Origin: Blepharisma stoltei
Lineage: Eukaryota; Ciliophora; Heterotrichea; Heterotrichida; Blepharismidae
Direction: 5' to 3'
DNA length: 64,000 nt
NCBI GenBank assembly: GCA_914767885.1
Contig: CAJZBQ010000061.1
Span: 124,001 to 188,000 of the forward strand
The notes beneath the pieces were generated by a model. The model was not told the DNA's origin. It saw nothing but the letters and a program-made list of their open reading frames with translations, and did no database searches. Positions 24,101 to 37,100 of the stretch are shown here, one piece after another. Made by a program: the position numbers and the translations under genes. The first letter of the stretch is position 1. The number at the start of each line of letters is the position of its first letter.

Positions 24101-27100
24101 AGATGTATAATTTGAAAATTCAGGTAGCCTTAAAACTGAAGACTGACCATTAAATCAGAATCCTCTCAGATAAGCAGGGATTGGGTCGTCAGGTTCATAA
24201 TTTGGATAAAATTTATTAGTAGAGCCAGTAACAACCGGTATCGAGCTTGCTTTATCATAAATGACTCCATTTAGAGTATTCAAATCTAAATCAAAAATTT
24301 TCTCCTGCACGCACCCATTTGCAGATAAAGAATACCCTGACGGGCAGCCGCCTAAACAAATTCCAGTAATCTTATAATAGCTATCAGCACATTCCAAGCA
24401 ATCCAAATAGCTAGCAGAAGTACATGTTTTGCATGAGACATCGCATTTTACACAGATATTTGTCCCAGGATTGATAATATACCCCGTTGGGCATGCAGTT
24501 AAGCATTCACCAGTATCTCCATAGAAAAAATATCCTGAAAAGCATGCTTTGCATTCATGAGAAGTTGAGCCTGTACATTGAGAGCACCCAGTATAGCACG
24601 CAAAACATGAAAATCCATCAGAAGACACCCCATATCCAGGATTACAAGCACATACCCCTACATTTAAACTCGCATTAATAACACACTGAGTGCATTTTCC
24701 TGAGTCAAATCCTGTACATTTCAAGCATAATAAATCATAACAAATATTGCAGGTATTTCCCCTTACACATCCAAGGCTGCATGAATTGCAGGATACACAG
24801 TTCGCACCATCATAATAATGAGACAAATCACAAGACCATAAGCAAGCTGACCCTGATCCACAAGCTGCATTTATATAGCTGGAAAAATCAGTTATTGGAG
24901 TATTTCACATCTGAAAAGACCTAACGAATCCAACAAAACCTGATGTGCTGCTTTTTCCAATTGTTATAGTGCTTGTAGCACTATCTCTAAAAATCCTATC
25001 TGGAACTAGAAGTGATGAGAGAGCAGCGCCATTCATATAGATTGCTAAAGTAGTTTGCCCTAGATAATAAATAGAGGTGACTGATAAGTACTTTCAAGTG
25101 TTGAGTAGACCTGATGAGGACAAAGTTACAGGAATATTGGTATTATTCCAAAGTTGAAGTCTAATAGTAAAGCTCCCCAATGAAGAATAATTAATCAAGA
25201 TAGATTTTTGCATTCAGCTACCATCAATAATTACATAAATTCAAGCCCCTAAAGAAAAACTATGAAACAATTGAGGGTTTGTTCAGGTTGATAAATGCTT
25301 ACTTCCATCAAAAAATAAGCCTCGCTTATATGCAGGGATAGGATCAAGAGCCTCAGGGTTATTAAAAAACTGAAAGGACACGAAATCTGTACCTGTTACA
25401 AAAAGTCCGTATTGGCCTAGAAAATCTCCATCAAAAGATAAATCGATGACAGCAGTTGACACTGGTGAGCAGGGAGATCCAAACCCATAAGGACAGCGAC
25501 TAAAGCAGACTGTCCCAATCAAAAAATTTGTTCCTGAACACGCTGAGCATTCAAAATAAGCTGTTTTCAAACAAGTTGAGCAGAAATTATCACAAATTTC
25601 GCAAGACTGTGATGAAGATACCCAGAAAGCATTATCTGCACATTTACAGCCCCCAGCTCCATCACTTACAGCATTTGTAATACAAGTTAGGCATGAATTC
25701 GCCCCTGAAAATGCAGTGCAGGTAGCACATTCTTTTGTCTTGCATAATCTGCAGGTATCAGAATTTCTGCATCCTTTAGTGCAAGTATCTATACAGTTTT
25801 TGCATATAGATCCGTCAAAATATTGATTAATTGAACAGCTGTCCAGACAAGTTAAATCTCCTGCACATTTTGAGCAATTTCCTAAACATCCTGAAGTAAC
25901 ATAAAAAGTGTCTCACGAGTTTGTTATAGGGATAAGCTTAACTTTCCATGCAAATCCAGTGAATCCTGAGCTATAGTGCCCTAGATATAGATCTCCTGAT
26001 GAGCTGTCTAATGGATAAAGAGGAATTGTAGATGAAGAGGTGGCCAGGTTGGCTGTATCAATATAAGATTTTGCAGTAGTTGTCCCATCAGAATTAATAT
26101 CACAATCAAATACAATGAAAAATCAATAATTTAGGGCGCTTGATGCACCTGTTACAGAAAGAATTGTAGAAGAGTCTGAGAGGAAAACAGAAAGTTCTGG
26201 CTGTCCTGAAGGCAAAATTTTCACAGACCATTGGGTTGTACCTGATATATACTTGATTAAGAGGAGACCATCTGTAATAGGCCTTATTCAGGCTGTGATA
26301 GAATGAGAAGGTGAAAGCATATAACTTGTTTTTAAATAGCTGCTAGGGTTAAAATAATATCCCCGATTATAAGCTGGATAAGGATCATTAGGGTCATAAT
26401 TTGGATATGAATTGATATTCGATGATCCTACGTCTTTTCCAGAAATTGAGTCCAAAAGTATTATCTTAGGAAATAAAAATAGATAAATATAATCAACACC
26501 AAGATCACAGCTATTTGTTGTAGAGTTTTGGGTATATCCTGTTGGGCATTCCGGTAAACATTGTATATTAAGAAAGTAATAGCCTATTTGGCAGCTGGTA
26601 CATTCGTAATATTCAATTCCAGTACAAGTTTGACATCCTGGTCAGCAAACGAGGCGGGAAATTTTAGGTATTTGATTAGAAAAATGATCTTTGCACATTG
26701 ATAAAGAATAACCGTAGCATGAACTGCAATCTGTGGAACTACAAAAACTACAGTCACCGCCTCTAATGCACCAAGGCCAAGTTGGACAGTCAGCCTCGCA
26801 ATTTTGACAAGCAGATCCATCTCAATATTGATTATTAGTGCAATCAATAGTGATAGTCATAATCCCATAGTTTATATTGCTATCAGCTCTTGCTTGAATC
26901 CAATAAATAAATCCTTTAAATGAGTTGTTTCTGCCTGTATTTCCAAAAGTCCATATATAAGTCTCAGTTGGAAAACTTATTTCAGAGTTACTTAGCATTA
27001 CTTTTCCAGCCTCATTCCCATCTATATAAAAGGTTATGGAGCCTAAATCACAACACAACTGCGACAGAGAAACTGAGAGTGAGTGCCAAGATAACGAATA

Positions 27101-27700
27101 TTTAACAGAGGAGGCTCCAGATACTGCTATTTGAGCCCCATTGGAGTTAAAAATTAATGCACTAATTTTATAATAGCCAGAGATATCTGCTCATATCCTC
27201 ACATATTGTGTTGAATTTATTTGTATATTTAAAATTTCTCCACTTCCCAAAGGCTTGATTATCAAATTTAAAATAAAATAAAGGCCAGGTGTATAGCTCT
27301 GATTGCTTGTCATACTTGATGTATTAGCAAAATAAAAGCCACGATCTAAAGTCGGAAGTGGAGAATTTTGTGTTTCAGAAATATATGGGATTCCTCCTGG
27401 GTTCACAAATTTCTTATTAGAATCATTTAGATCTGACACATAAGTTAAAGTTAAATCTTGAACCTTTGATAGTATTAATGTGAATAAAATTGCATCGCTG
27501 CCAGTAGGCTTACTACAGTAGCTAAATCATCCTATATCAAAATACTGTTGATAGAAATAATAAAGTGTAGGACATCCAGCTGCACATACTTTGGAATCCA
27601 CCATAAATTTTGGGTTATTACACCCAGATCCTCAGCTATCATATGGGCAGCTTGAAAGAGTCAATACAATTTGAGAGACAACAAAGAAGAGCCAGCTCAT
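21187..27700 (-). CDS. g4: LamG/Cys-rich polytopic membrane protein (modules 1-3-4-7), 2 IESs
   Basis: Start at ATG 27700 (signal peptide MSWLFFVVSQIVLTLSS, then CPYDSWGSGCNN), stop at 21187-21189. One frame runs from 27700 to about 24000; two inserts follow (23789-23998 and about 22778-23102). Removing 535 bp leaves 5,979 nt, 1,992 residues. LamG modules lie at about 27390 (type 1), 26370 (type 3), 25330 (type 4) and 24170 (type 7); Cys-rich linkers lie between. The N-terminus is of the g2/g5 kind. Module 2 is missing, as are 5 and 6, and the 4-to-7 join falls at a different place in the linker (Cys-Val-Lys-Cys-Asp-Val-Ser-Cys near 24455) from that in g3, g7 and g8, so the shortening was independent. 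The beta-rich domain and the eight-helix C-terminus are present (22650-21190). Confidence 0.88.
22778..23102. mobile_element. IES of g4, about 325 bp, well-preserved MITE-like element
   Basis: Ends are inverted GTGAGTGAACAAA motifs; the right end has two tandem copies (about 23028-23040 and 23082-23095). It splits Gly-Gly-Phe-Arg-Asp-Pro from Gly-Ile-Phe-Tyr-Pro-Cys. TA-to-TA removal (22780 to 23104, 324 bp) keeps the wrong frame; 325 bp would be needed. Either the boundary is not TA or one base in a T run is miscounted. Confidence 0.75.
23789..23998. mobile_element. IES of g4, 210 bp, TA/CA boundary
   Basis: On the gene strand the edges are TTA and TCA; the join gives Ser-Asp-Asn-Leu-Ala-Leu-Tyr-Phe-Ile-Ser-Leu, close to Ser-Asp-Asn-Tyr-Ser-Thr-Leu-Tyr-Tyr-Ile-Ser of the paralogues. 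Length is a multiple of 3 and both flanks share the frame. The left inner end has the GAGGGGTTAATTTT block of the MITE-like family. Confidence 0.75.
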
Positions 27701-28104
27701 TAATTTTTTTATTAGAAGTTGAAGAAATTTTGAAATTAAGATAATTTAAATTCAGGATAACAATTATTTTTATTGTTGTTTTGAAAGGCGCAAGGTTTTA
27801 AAATGCTTTATAGTGCCCGGAGAAGAATATCAGAAGCCATGAAATTAGTATATAAAAAAGGCTTAATATTTCTAGAGTCGCCTAAATTAAAAACATAAGA
27901 TAATTATTTGCTTAAATTTAAATAATATGCTAATAAATTGATTGCTTCAATTCATAAACATTTTTGGCTAGTCTTTTTATGGCTCCAATTTTTATTTATT
28001 ATAGCAATCTCTTAATTTAATTTTCTATTAAAGAAATTGAAAAAATATTAAAATAAATTAAAGCTTTGTGATTACATAATTTAAAATATATAAATTTATT
28101 ATTT
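27701..28104. other. Spacer between g4 start and g5 stop
   Basis: 404 bp, AT-rich, presumably the g5 3' UTR plus g4 promoter. The upstream block of the type I genes is not present here. Nothing else seen. Confidence 0.4.
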
Positions 28105-31100
28105 TTAAGATTCTAAAGTCTGTTTTTTATACTCATAAGGATTTTTTTTCATAATTCCTGCTTTGGTAAGTTTATTCTTGATCACTCCATATAAAGTTTT
28201 TCCAAAAATGGCAATTGATGCGCATGACTGTATTCCAATAGCTGTTACTACAGTCGCTATAATAGCGTTTTCCACAATTGAAACAATTTCCTGCTCTAAA
28301 TCAAACAAATATACCGATGTTGCACTCATTATTAAAAAAATCAATATTTCCGTCAAAAAATTGCTCACCTGTAAAATAGAATCTTCAAAGGGTCAGAAAA
28401 ATCATAAATGCATAATAGTCATCAGCGACAGGACAATATTAATAGTCACTTCTGTTTGAGGGAAATCCCTTAAATATACCAAATTTATTATATAAATAAG
28501 TCTCCTCAAAAAAAATACACAGTAATACTGTGTTCCAAGTAGCCCACGATCAGTCCGAAACTCATAAAATAAAGAACTAATTTCCTTCTATGACTGAGTA
28601 AAACTATTGGAAATTTCTTACTTTTACGAATTAACCCTTTGTTAACGAGAGAAAAAAAATTAATAAAATATATAAACATAATTATTATTAAATTTTTAAA
28701 TATTTTGCACTCTGAAAGATAAATAAATATTTGTCTTACTTTTCAAATTTTTTTCAGATTTTTCGAAAAAAACTATCTAATAGATAAAATTCCTCTGTGA
28801 ATTGATTGAAAACATTTGTTCGCTTTAGGAGTTGAGGGTGTAAATGATGCAAAAAATGATTTTTCTCGTGACTGGATCCGATTTTTATTTTTATAGGAAA
28901 ACAAAAAAAATGCAGGTGGGGTGAGAATCAGCAGTATACAAACTGCTGAACATATAATAAAATTGTTAAGCTTTGTGACATTACTGAATTCAACACTAAG
29001 AAGCCCTATAGCTGAAGCAGCTCCTAATTCAAGGTAGCATTGTATCCAAAATCTTAAATAAAACGCAAACTGATAAGCCTGAACCGTTTTTCTGAATTTT
29101 TTACCAATTCATTTATAGGAGCATCGTGAAAAAAAGTAAACAATTGGCAAAGCTGAGATTGACGTCAATAACAGTGTAAAATCATTTCCTGTCGTTATAA
29201 GGATAAGATCAGATTCAAATCCAAAATCCTGGGCTTTAGAATATGGAGCATTCCCTTCATTTTCATCTATAAAATACTGGAAAATATTTGGAAATAAATT
29301 ATAAGAGTTCAAATTATTCAAAAATGTGCTGATTTTGCTTGATAAAGGGATACCTGACAAAGTCAAATAGCTGAGAATCTGCAAAACGTTCATTATGCTT
29401 CATAAAGAACTTGGGCTTGGATTTAGCACAGATAAAGCTACAGCACCAGACACTGCGATGAGAGCTGCTGCTTTAGCTTGTGAAGCAATTGTTGACACAA
29501 TTGGAGAATAAGGTGCTGGGTCATATGAATTTAAAGCTGCAGAAATTTCTGATGAATTTAAAATCCCATTAGAGACTGATCTAATATTATTTAAATTCAA
29601 AAACTCGAGAGTAGCTAGTGTCCCTTTTGCAATTTCTTTTGAAATTGATAGAGAAATATAATAGCAGGTACTATTAATGCCATAAAAAAAACTAAGAGGC
29701 AAAAAACTGTAATTTTTATAGTAAATTGTACCATTATTTTATTAGGAAAAAGATTACTGTAAAAGTCCTTAGGTTTTGATGCCCTATTAACTTGCTCAAT
29801 TTTGCATGAAATTTTTCCTTGATTTTCAATTGTAATAGTAAAATCAGTGACTGTTAAATTGTTTGCTAAACTCTCTGAAAAATAAAGATATAGAGAATTA
29901 TCAGATAAAGCTTTGAGATTTGCATAAAAAGAAACCGAAATGCAAGATTTGGTACCATTGTAACCACTATTACAATAGCAAAGGTCGTTTTTTAGGCTTG
30001 CATTTTCTTTACAGGCTGAGCATTTGGTCAGGGATTCACAAGCTGCGCATAAACTAGGGCATGGGTAAAAATATCCATCTGTGCCTTTGAATCCGCCTGA
30101 TGGAATCGGGATACATGTGCTGTTATTGGAAGGGTCCAGCACATAACTTGTATCACAAGTACAAAAATCAGAGTTAATAGCGTTCTCTTTGCAAGTAATG
30201 CAGCCTGAGGAAGAGCAATCAGTACAATCTTTACATAGAAGATTATTGCAAAGTGAACAAGTAGGTTGCGAGTCCTTACAAGTAGTTTTGCAATTAAAAT
30301 CACAATTATTGCATTTATTATAAGCAGGGCCACTTCAATATTCTTTTATTTTGCAGTTTGGAATGCATACTTGGCTGATAGGACAAACACTGCAGCTTTC
30401 AGTACAAGATGTAGTTGATAGGCTTGATATAGGTTTTAGTGCATTAAAAATCTGAACAGTATAAATAAAGCCTTGATAATAATTATAAACTGCTGAAGAG
30501 CTAATTTGAGCTCCTATAGTCATTGTGGTATGAGAGCCTATATCATTAAAAGTTCCATATCCTGTCATTGCAGAATAATCAAATATCCCATTAATATAGC
30601 TTGACATTATATTATAGCCACTTAGAGCTTCCAATGAAAATTCTAAATGGTTCCACTCATAGCTAGTAAGTGAGGTTTGGCACGAATACACAAAGGGAGA
30701 CGTGTTTATTATTAGAGAAATTGCTGGCTTGTTCGACATTATTGAGATAGAATAAAGAACTGAATAATTATCAGTAATACTGTATTTCGATAATAGAACA
30801 GAATTAGGGCTCTCAATGTTTAGCCATATAGAAATTGTGAAGGTAGGAGTGACTAAAAGCTTTGGTGATATATAATTGGAATACTCAGGCAGCCTTAAAA
30901 GGGAAGACTGCCCATTAAATCAAAATCCTCTTAAATAAGCTGGAATTGGATCATCAGCTTCATAGTCTGGGTAAAACTGTATAGTAGATCCAGTAACAAC
31001 TGGGATCGAGTTTGCTTTATCATAAATGACTCCATTCAGAGTGTTCAAATCCAAGTCAAAAATTTTTTCTTTACTTCTCCATCTTAAATACGAACAAAAT

Positions 31101-34100
31101 CCAGTTAAATTTCAATTTTTGGGTAAATGGAAAATTGTTTTAAAGGTAAAAAAAATAAGAATCTTTATGAAAATAGCTGAGTGTCAGATTTAATGCTGAA
31201 AATGGAAAATCTACTTTTAGTTTGCTTTTTTCAGAGCAGAATGAAAAAAATGAAATTTGACTATGAAAAATTTATTTTCCACTATTTTTTTGAAACAAAA
31301 CTAACCCCATTAAATGGACAGATTTTTTGTCTTATTTAAGCAGATTTACTCTTAATACATACACCAGAAGAAGGAGAATACCCTGCTGGACAGACTGCTA
31401 GGCATACCCCTGAAAACATATAATACCCACTTTTACACATTAAACAGTCTAAAGGACTAGACGATGTACAGGTTTTACAAGAAATATCACATAACTCACA
31501 GCTTTCATCATTAGTATTCCAATAATACCCACTATTGCATTGACAGTTTACACCTATTAGGTTTGCATTTGTTTTACAAGTAATGCAGGTATTTGTAAAG
31601 TCATCACAAATTTCACATATTACGTCTTGGCAAAGATTACAATTTTTATCACTTCTTACACAACCAATCCCTCAGCATACTGTTAAGCATGGCGTACAGC
31701 TGTTACCATTTCAGTAACTGTCAATTAGACAGCTATCTAAGCATGTATTAGCGTTATCAATTGGACATAATGAGCACCCATTGCAAGTGCTTGAGAATAA
31801 AGGGCTAGCTGGTGTATTATAGATTTTTAAATCCCATAAGAAGCCTTTGAAAAATGAAGTCAGAGTTGCAGTGTCAAAGTGGCTTGCTCCAATTGTTATG
31901 AAGAATGAATTTTCTAAATCATTTAGCCAGCTTGCGTGCAGGTCACTTGATGTATCGGTGACTCCGTTAATAGATAAACTTATGGTTTGCTGAGGGGTAG
32001 AGCTTGTGCTAGAAATTGCTGATATAAAATTCCATTGAGAAAGGGCGACTTGTAATGAAGGATTTGAGCTTGTATAGGATACAGTAGAAGAATCTTTTAA
32101 AGAAATAGTTGGGCAATATGGCTGGGTCTACCTGACTCTAAGACTCGACTTGGCAGCCCGGCTCTATCTGGCAGTCTGACAGTCCGGCAGTCCGGGCCTA
32201 CTTGGCTCTGCCAAACTGCCAGGTAGAGTTGGAATGCCAGACTGCCAGGAAGGGGCCGGACTGCCAGACTGCCACTAGGACCAGATAAACCCAACCAAGC
32301 TTGACCAAATAGTAAGTGATGGAGCTTTATTTATCAGTTCAAGACAGACATATTTTTCAAACAGACCACTATTGGCTTGCTTGGAAAAAATAGTCGCTGT
32401 GGCAGTAATTGGCTTTATTCAGGACGATATAGTGAATTTTGGAGAAAAAGTAAACAACGGTGATGAAGTGGCTGTATAAGGAGGCAGCTGCATATAAGCT
32501 GACCCAGAAAAATAATACCCTCTATAAATAGCTGCGATTGGGTCAGTTGTATCATAATTCGGATAAAACTCATTATCTTTGCCTGTAAGTACTGGAATAC
32601 TCGAAGCTAAATCGACTACAATGTCCTTTATTTGATGAGGCCTCAAATTAAATACTAAAAAATTACTATAAGCAGGGTCACTATCACAATTGCTACCATT
32701 TATAATATACCCAGTAGAGCAAAAAGTAATACATAAAGACTGAATAAGATAATTCCCTGATATACATGTAATGCAGCCATTATATTTAATAGTAGAACAA
32801 GACGCACAAATAGCATTGCAAAATTCACAGGTCTTAGAACTTGACACTCATACTGCGTTATCAAGACATTTACAATGCCCAGCCAATTTATAAGCATTTG
32901 TGATACAGTTTATGCATTCTCCTGAAAAGGTGGTGCACGAGTAGCATTCTTTGTCCCTGCAAAGCCCACAGGTAAACCCACTGACGCAGCCTTGGCTGCA
33001 GCTTGAACAAGCTGTGCAGCTGTCTGGATATTTATTAAAATCACACTCACTTAAACATTGATAGTTTGCAGGACAAACAGAGCAGCCAGTTGTGCAAGAA
33101 GAAGTAGCATAATCATCAAACTCGTGACTATAAGAGTTATATATGTTTAGCCGAGCTAAAAATCCATATAATCCTGAGCTAGTAAAAGTTTCATCATTTC
33201 CTATATATAGAGATCCTGCATTGGTGTCTTTAAAAAAAGTCAAAGTTGTTGTCATGGTATCCTAGCTTGTTTTTAATAATACAAATAATTTTTTAATTTA
33301 AAGACTAAGGGTATTTATAAGATATCGGTATAGTGCTAGCAGGAGATGCTGCATTATTTATATAGAGAGCTAATTTTGTTTTCCCATCAGATTGGACTTG
33401 TCCAGTAAAGCTTATAAAGTGTCAGCTGTTTAAAATACTTGTAGAAGCTGTCAGAACTAAAGATGAATTATCATTAAATTTGATAGAAAGCTCTGGATAT
33501 CCTGAGGAATCTACATTTATTTTAAAAATGCCACTGGAAGTGTATTTAGTCATTAAAATCCCAGCACCAAGCGGTTTAGTTCATATAGAAATTGTAAATG
33601 ATGGAGCAATCATAACAGTAGAAGACATATAGTTGTTGTGGTAAAAATAATAGCCTCTTTTATAAGCAGGGATTGGGTCTTTGGAATCAGATCAATTTGG
33701 ATAAGCATTACTATTATCAGAACCTACATTAAAGCCAGAAACTGTGTCAAAGCGAATCTGGTCTGTTAAATCTAGACTTACCCCGACCACAGATGCATAA
33801 TCACATATATTTGTCCCTGAATTCGTGCTGTACCCAGACGGACACTCATTTAAGCATTGTCCGGTATTTTGAAATAAATAAAGCCCTGAATAGCAGGCAG
33901 TGCATTTATTATAGCCTGTATCTGTACAATGGCTACAACCACTGTAGCATGCCACACATGAAAATCCATCAGGAGAAGTACCATAGCCGGTAATGCAGAC
34001 ACATGGACCAGGAGCGCCATTAGCATAAGTAACACATTGAATGCATTTCCCTGAATCAAAACCGGTACAGATAGCGCATAATAGATCATTACAAATATTG

Positions 34101-37100
34101 CATGTAGCTGCCCTGACACATCCTTTGCTGCAGGAATTACAAGCTAAATAGTTCGTTCCGTCATAATAATGAGATAAATCACAAGACCACAAGCAAGAGC
34201 TGCCTGAGCTACAAAGTCCATTTATATAGCTTGAAAAATCACTTATCGGCACATTTCACAGCTGGGTAAAGCGCAGATCCCCTCACCCCGGACCGGGATC
34301 ATGGACCTCAATGCCAAACTGCCTAGTTGTGATAATAAGAAATATAAGAGAGATTGTATTGTTTTCACTTCTAAGCTATTAAAACACGATCTATAGCATG
34401 TTTACATATATTTCATATACTAATAAAGAATTTTTGTATTATTTAAATAATATATATTATATGTAAAATAAACTATTTAAGCATATTAAGCTTGCTAAAA
34501 CGCGCAATCATGCTAGATATTGTATATATCTATGATAAATAATTATGCTTGATTGGTTTATTTGTTTCTATCAAATTTAAAGCAGAATTCAACTGGATTC
34601 ATGCTTTAAAATGGGATACCAAAGCGAAATCCAGCGTATTTCTCTAATTAACTCTTTATATTCATTAGTGAAAAAATTTTAACCAGATAAACATTCTGTA
34701 TAATTCTTCATACCATAGAAATCCAGCTCGTCCCTTTAAATAGAATTCGTCAAAGTCCTTTTCCATCTATTTTTAATTTTCGATAGAGAAATCTATATAG
34801 GCATTTGGCTATAATTCCCATTGCTAAATTAATATATGGTCAGGCTGGGATCTCTGCTTGACCACACAGCTGAAAACTGTTAATAAACCCCACAAACCCA
34901 GGAGAGCTGCTTCTTCCTACCCATAAGCTTCTAGCTACATTATCCCTAAATATCCTATTTGTTACAGGAGTAGTTGCAGCAGAAGCTCCATTAATATAAA
35001 TAGCTAAATTTGTAACAGCTAAACTATAGCTAAAAGTGACTGATAAATAAGTCCACCCTGAAAATACAGTACTTGAAGTCAATGATTGAGTGTCGCTGCT
35101 TTGTAATGGGTCTTCCATATTGACTGTAATAGTTACTGCTGTAGATAAGGAAAGGAGAAATTGTTTTTGGAATCAGTCACCGTTAGAAATTACGTAAACT
35201 CAGGCTCCTATAGAGAAACTGTGAGAAATCAAGATGTTGGAGGAGGTAAGGACCATAGTCCCATCAAAATAGAGGCCTCGCTTGTAAGCTGGGATTGGGT
35301 CAAAAGTTTCTGGGGTGTTAAAAAAGTTATAAGATAAAGAGCTGGTGCCTGTGGTGAAAATTCCATATAAGCCTTGAAAATCTGTAGTAAAGGATTGGTC
35401 TATGACTGCTGTTGATACTGGCAAGCAAGAAGTTCCATATCCATAAGGGCAGCTGTTAAGACAGACTGTGCCAACTAATTGGTAGCTTCCTGAACAAGTA
35501 GAGCGTTCATAATTAGCATTAAATAAATTATTCGCCGCACCTATTTTTTCTTATTATTTTGCTTATTTATTTATTATTATAGATCTATGCTATGCATAAA
35601 GGCTTAAAACTCCCATTATAGTCAAGATAAGCTCCAAATATTCCATTTTATTATCAAGTAGAGCACTCAAAATACGTATTTTTCAAGCAAACCGAGCAAA
35701 GCATATCACAAATTTCACATGTCTCTGAAGAATATATCCACAAGCTATTTTGTGCACATGTGCAGCCACCAGTCCCATCAGGAACTGCATTTGTAATACA
35801 AGTTAAGCATAATGATAAAATGGCTATAACATAAGTAGTCCCAAAATCCGTTCTTCTCTGTGGTATTTTTATTGTGGATGTTTCACTGTCTGACATATAG
35901 TAATTGCCTCACACCGAGAATTGAACCCACGTGTGGGGCCATTTTTGGTTAGTGGAGAACATCGACTTCCACGCACCAAAAATGGGCCCACACGTGGGTT
36001 CAATTCCCGGTGTGGGGCATTTTTTTAAATTGCCCGAAGATGGCGCAAGATAGCGCCATCCTCGGGCAATTACAATACCTGAGGAGGGTGGCCCTGGGAA
36101 GAATTCATTAATTTAGTGTGTAGGGATGTAAATGAATTTCTATGAGGTAAAAAAACAAGTGTTTGATTCAGGTTCGGGCGAGGCCAAACGCAGCTCATGA
36201 GATTGCTGTTGACGTCACCACTTGGGAATTAAAAAGGCAGTCTTCACTCTGCTGGAAGCAGAAACACATTAAAAAGCTAGTAGTAATACAAAGTCAAGCA
36301 GGAATTCGCCCCTGTGAACGCTGTGCAGGTGGCGCATTCTTTCATCTTGCATAATCTACAAGTATCAGAATTTCTGCATCCTTTCAAACAATTTGCTCTG
36401 CAATTTGTGCAGGCAGAACCATTAAAATATTGTGATAACGGACAGCCATCCAAGCAGGTAAAATCAGCAGGGCATTTAGGGCAGCTATTACTGCATCCAA
36501 CTGTTGTAAAATCGCTTAATGCGAATCCGCTTTGGCAGTAGATTTTTAATGTCCATAAAAATCCAGAAAATCCTAAATCATAATGTCCAATATACATAGA
36601 GCCTGATTGGCTGTCTAAAAATTATAATGAAAATAATGATAATAACGATGAATTTAGGAATTTTATAATAAAATAAAGAATTAATAGCTATTTTAAGTAT
36701 GATTTTCTTACAGAAAGCATTTTAATTAATAATTATATTAGACCAAAGCTGTCTAAAAGATAAAGAGGAGTCGCTGTTGTTGCCGCAATTAAATTAGCCC
36801 CATTAGTCCAAGTTTTTATCGTTGTTGTCCCAGCAGCATTAATTTTGCACTCAAACGATACAAAAAATCACCCCTGATTCAGCAGATAGGTAGTCCCTAT
36901 AACAGAAATCGTCGTTGTTGTGTCTGATAACAACAGAGAAAGCTTAGCATACCCTGAGTTTAAAATCTGTACAAACCATTGGGTTGTTGACACATATTTA
37001 GTTATCACAAGTCCAGCCGCAGTCGGTTTTATCCACATTCCAATTGAAAAAGTCGGAGCAAGCATAAAAGTTGTCTTTAAATAGGTATTGTAATCAAAAT

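Noticed and set aside
32097-32294. Open frame in the GC-rich insert
   Set aside because: Product is a repeat of the palindrome's words with no protein-like features.
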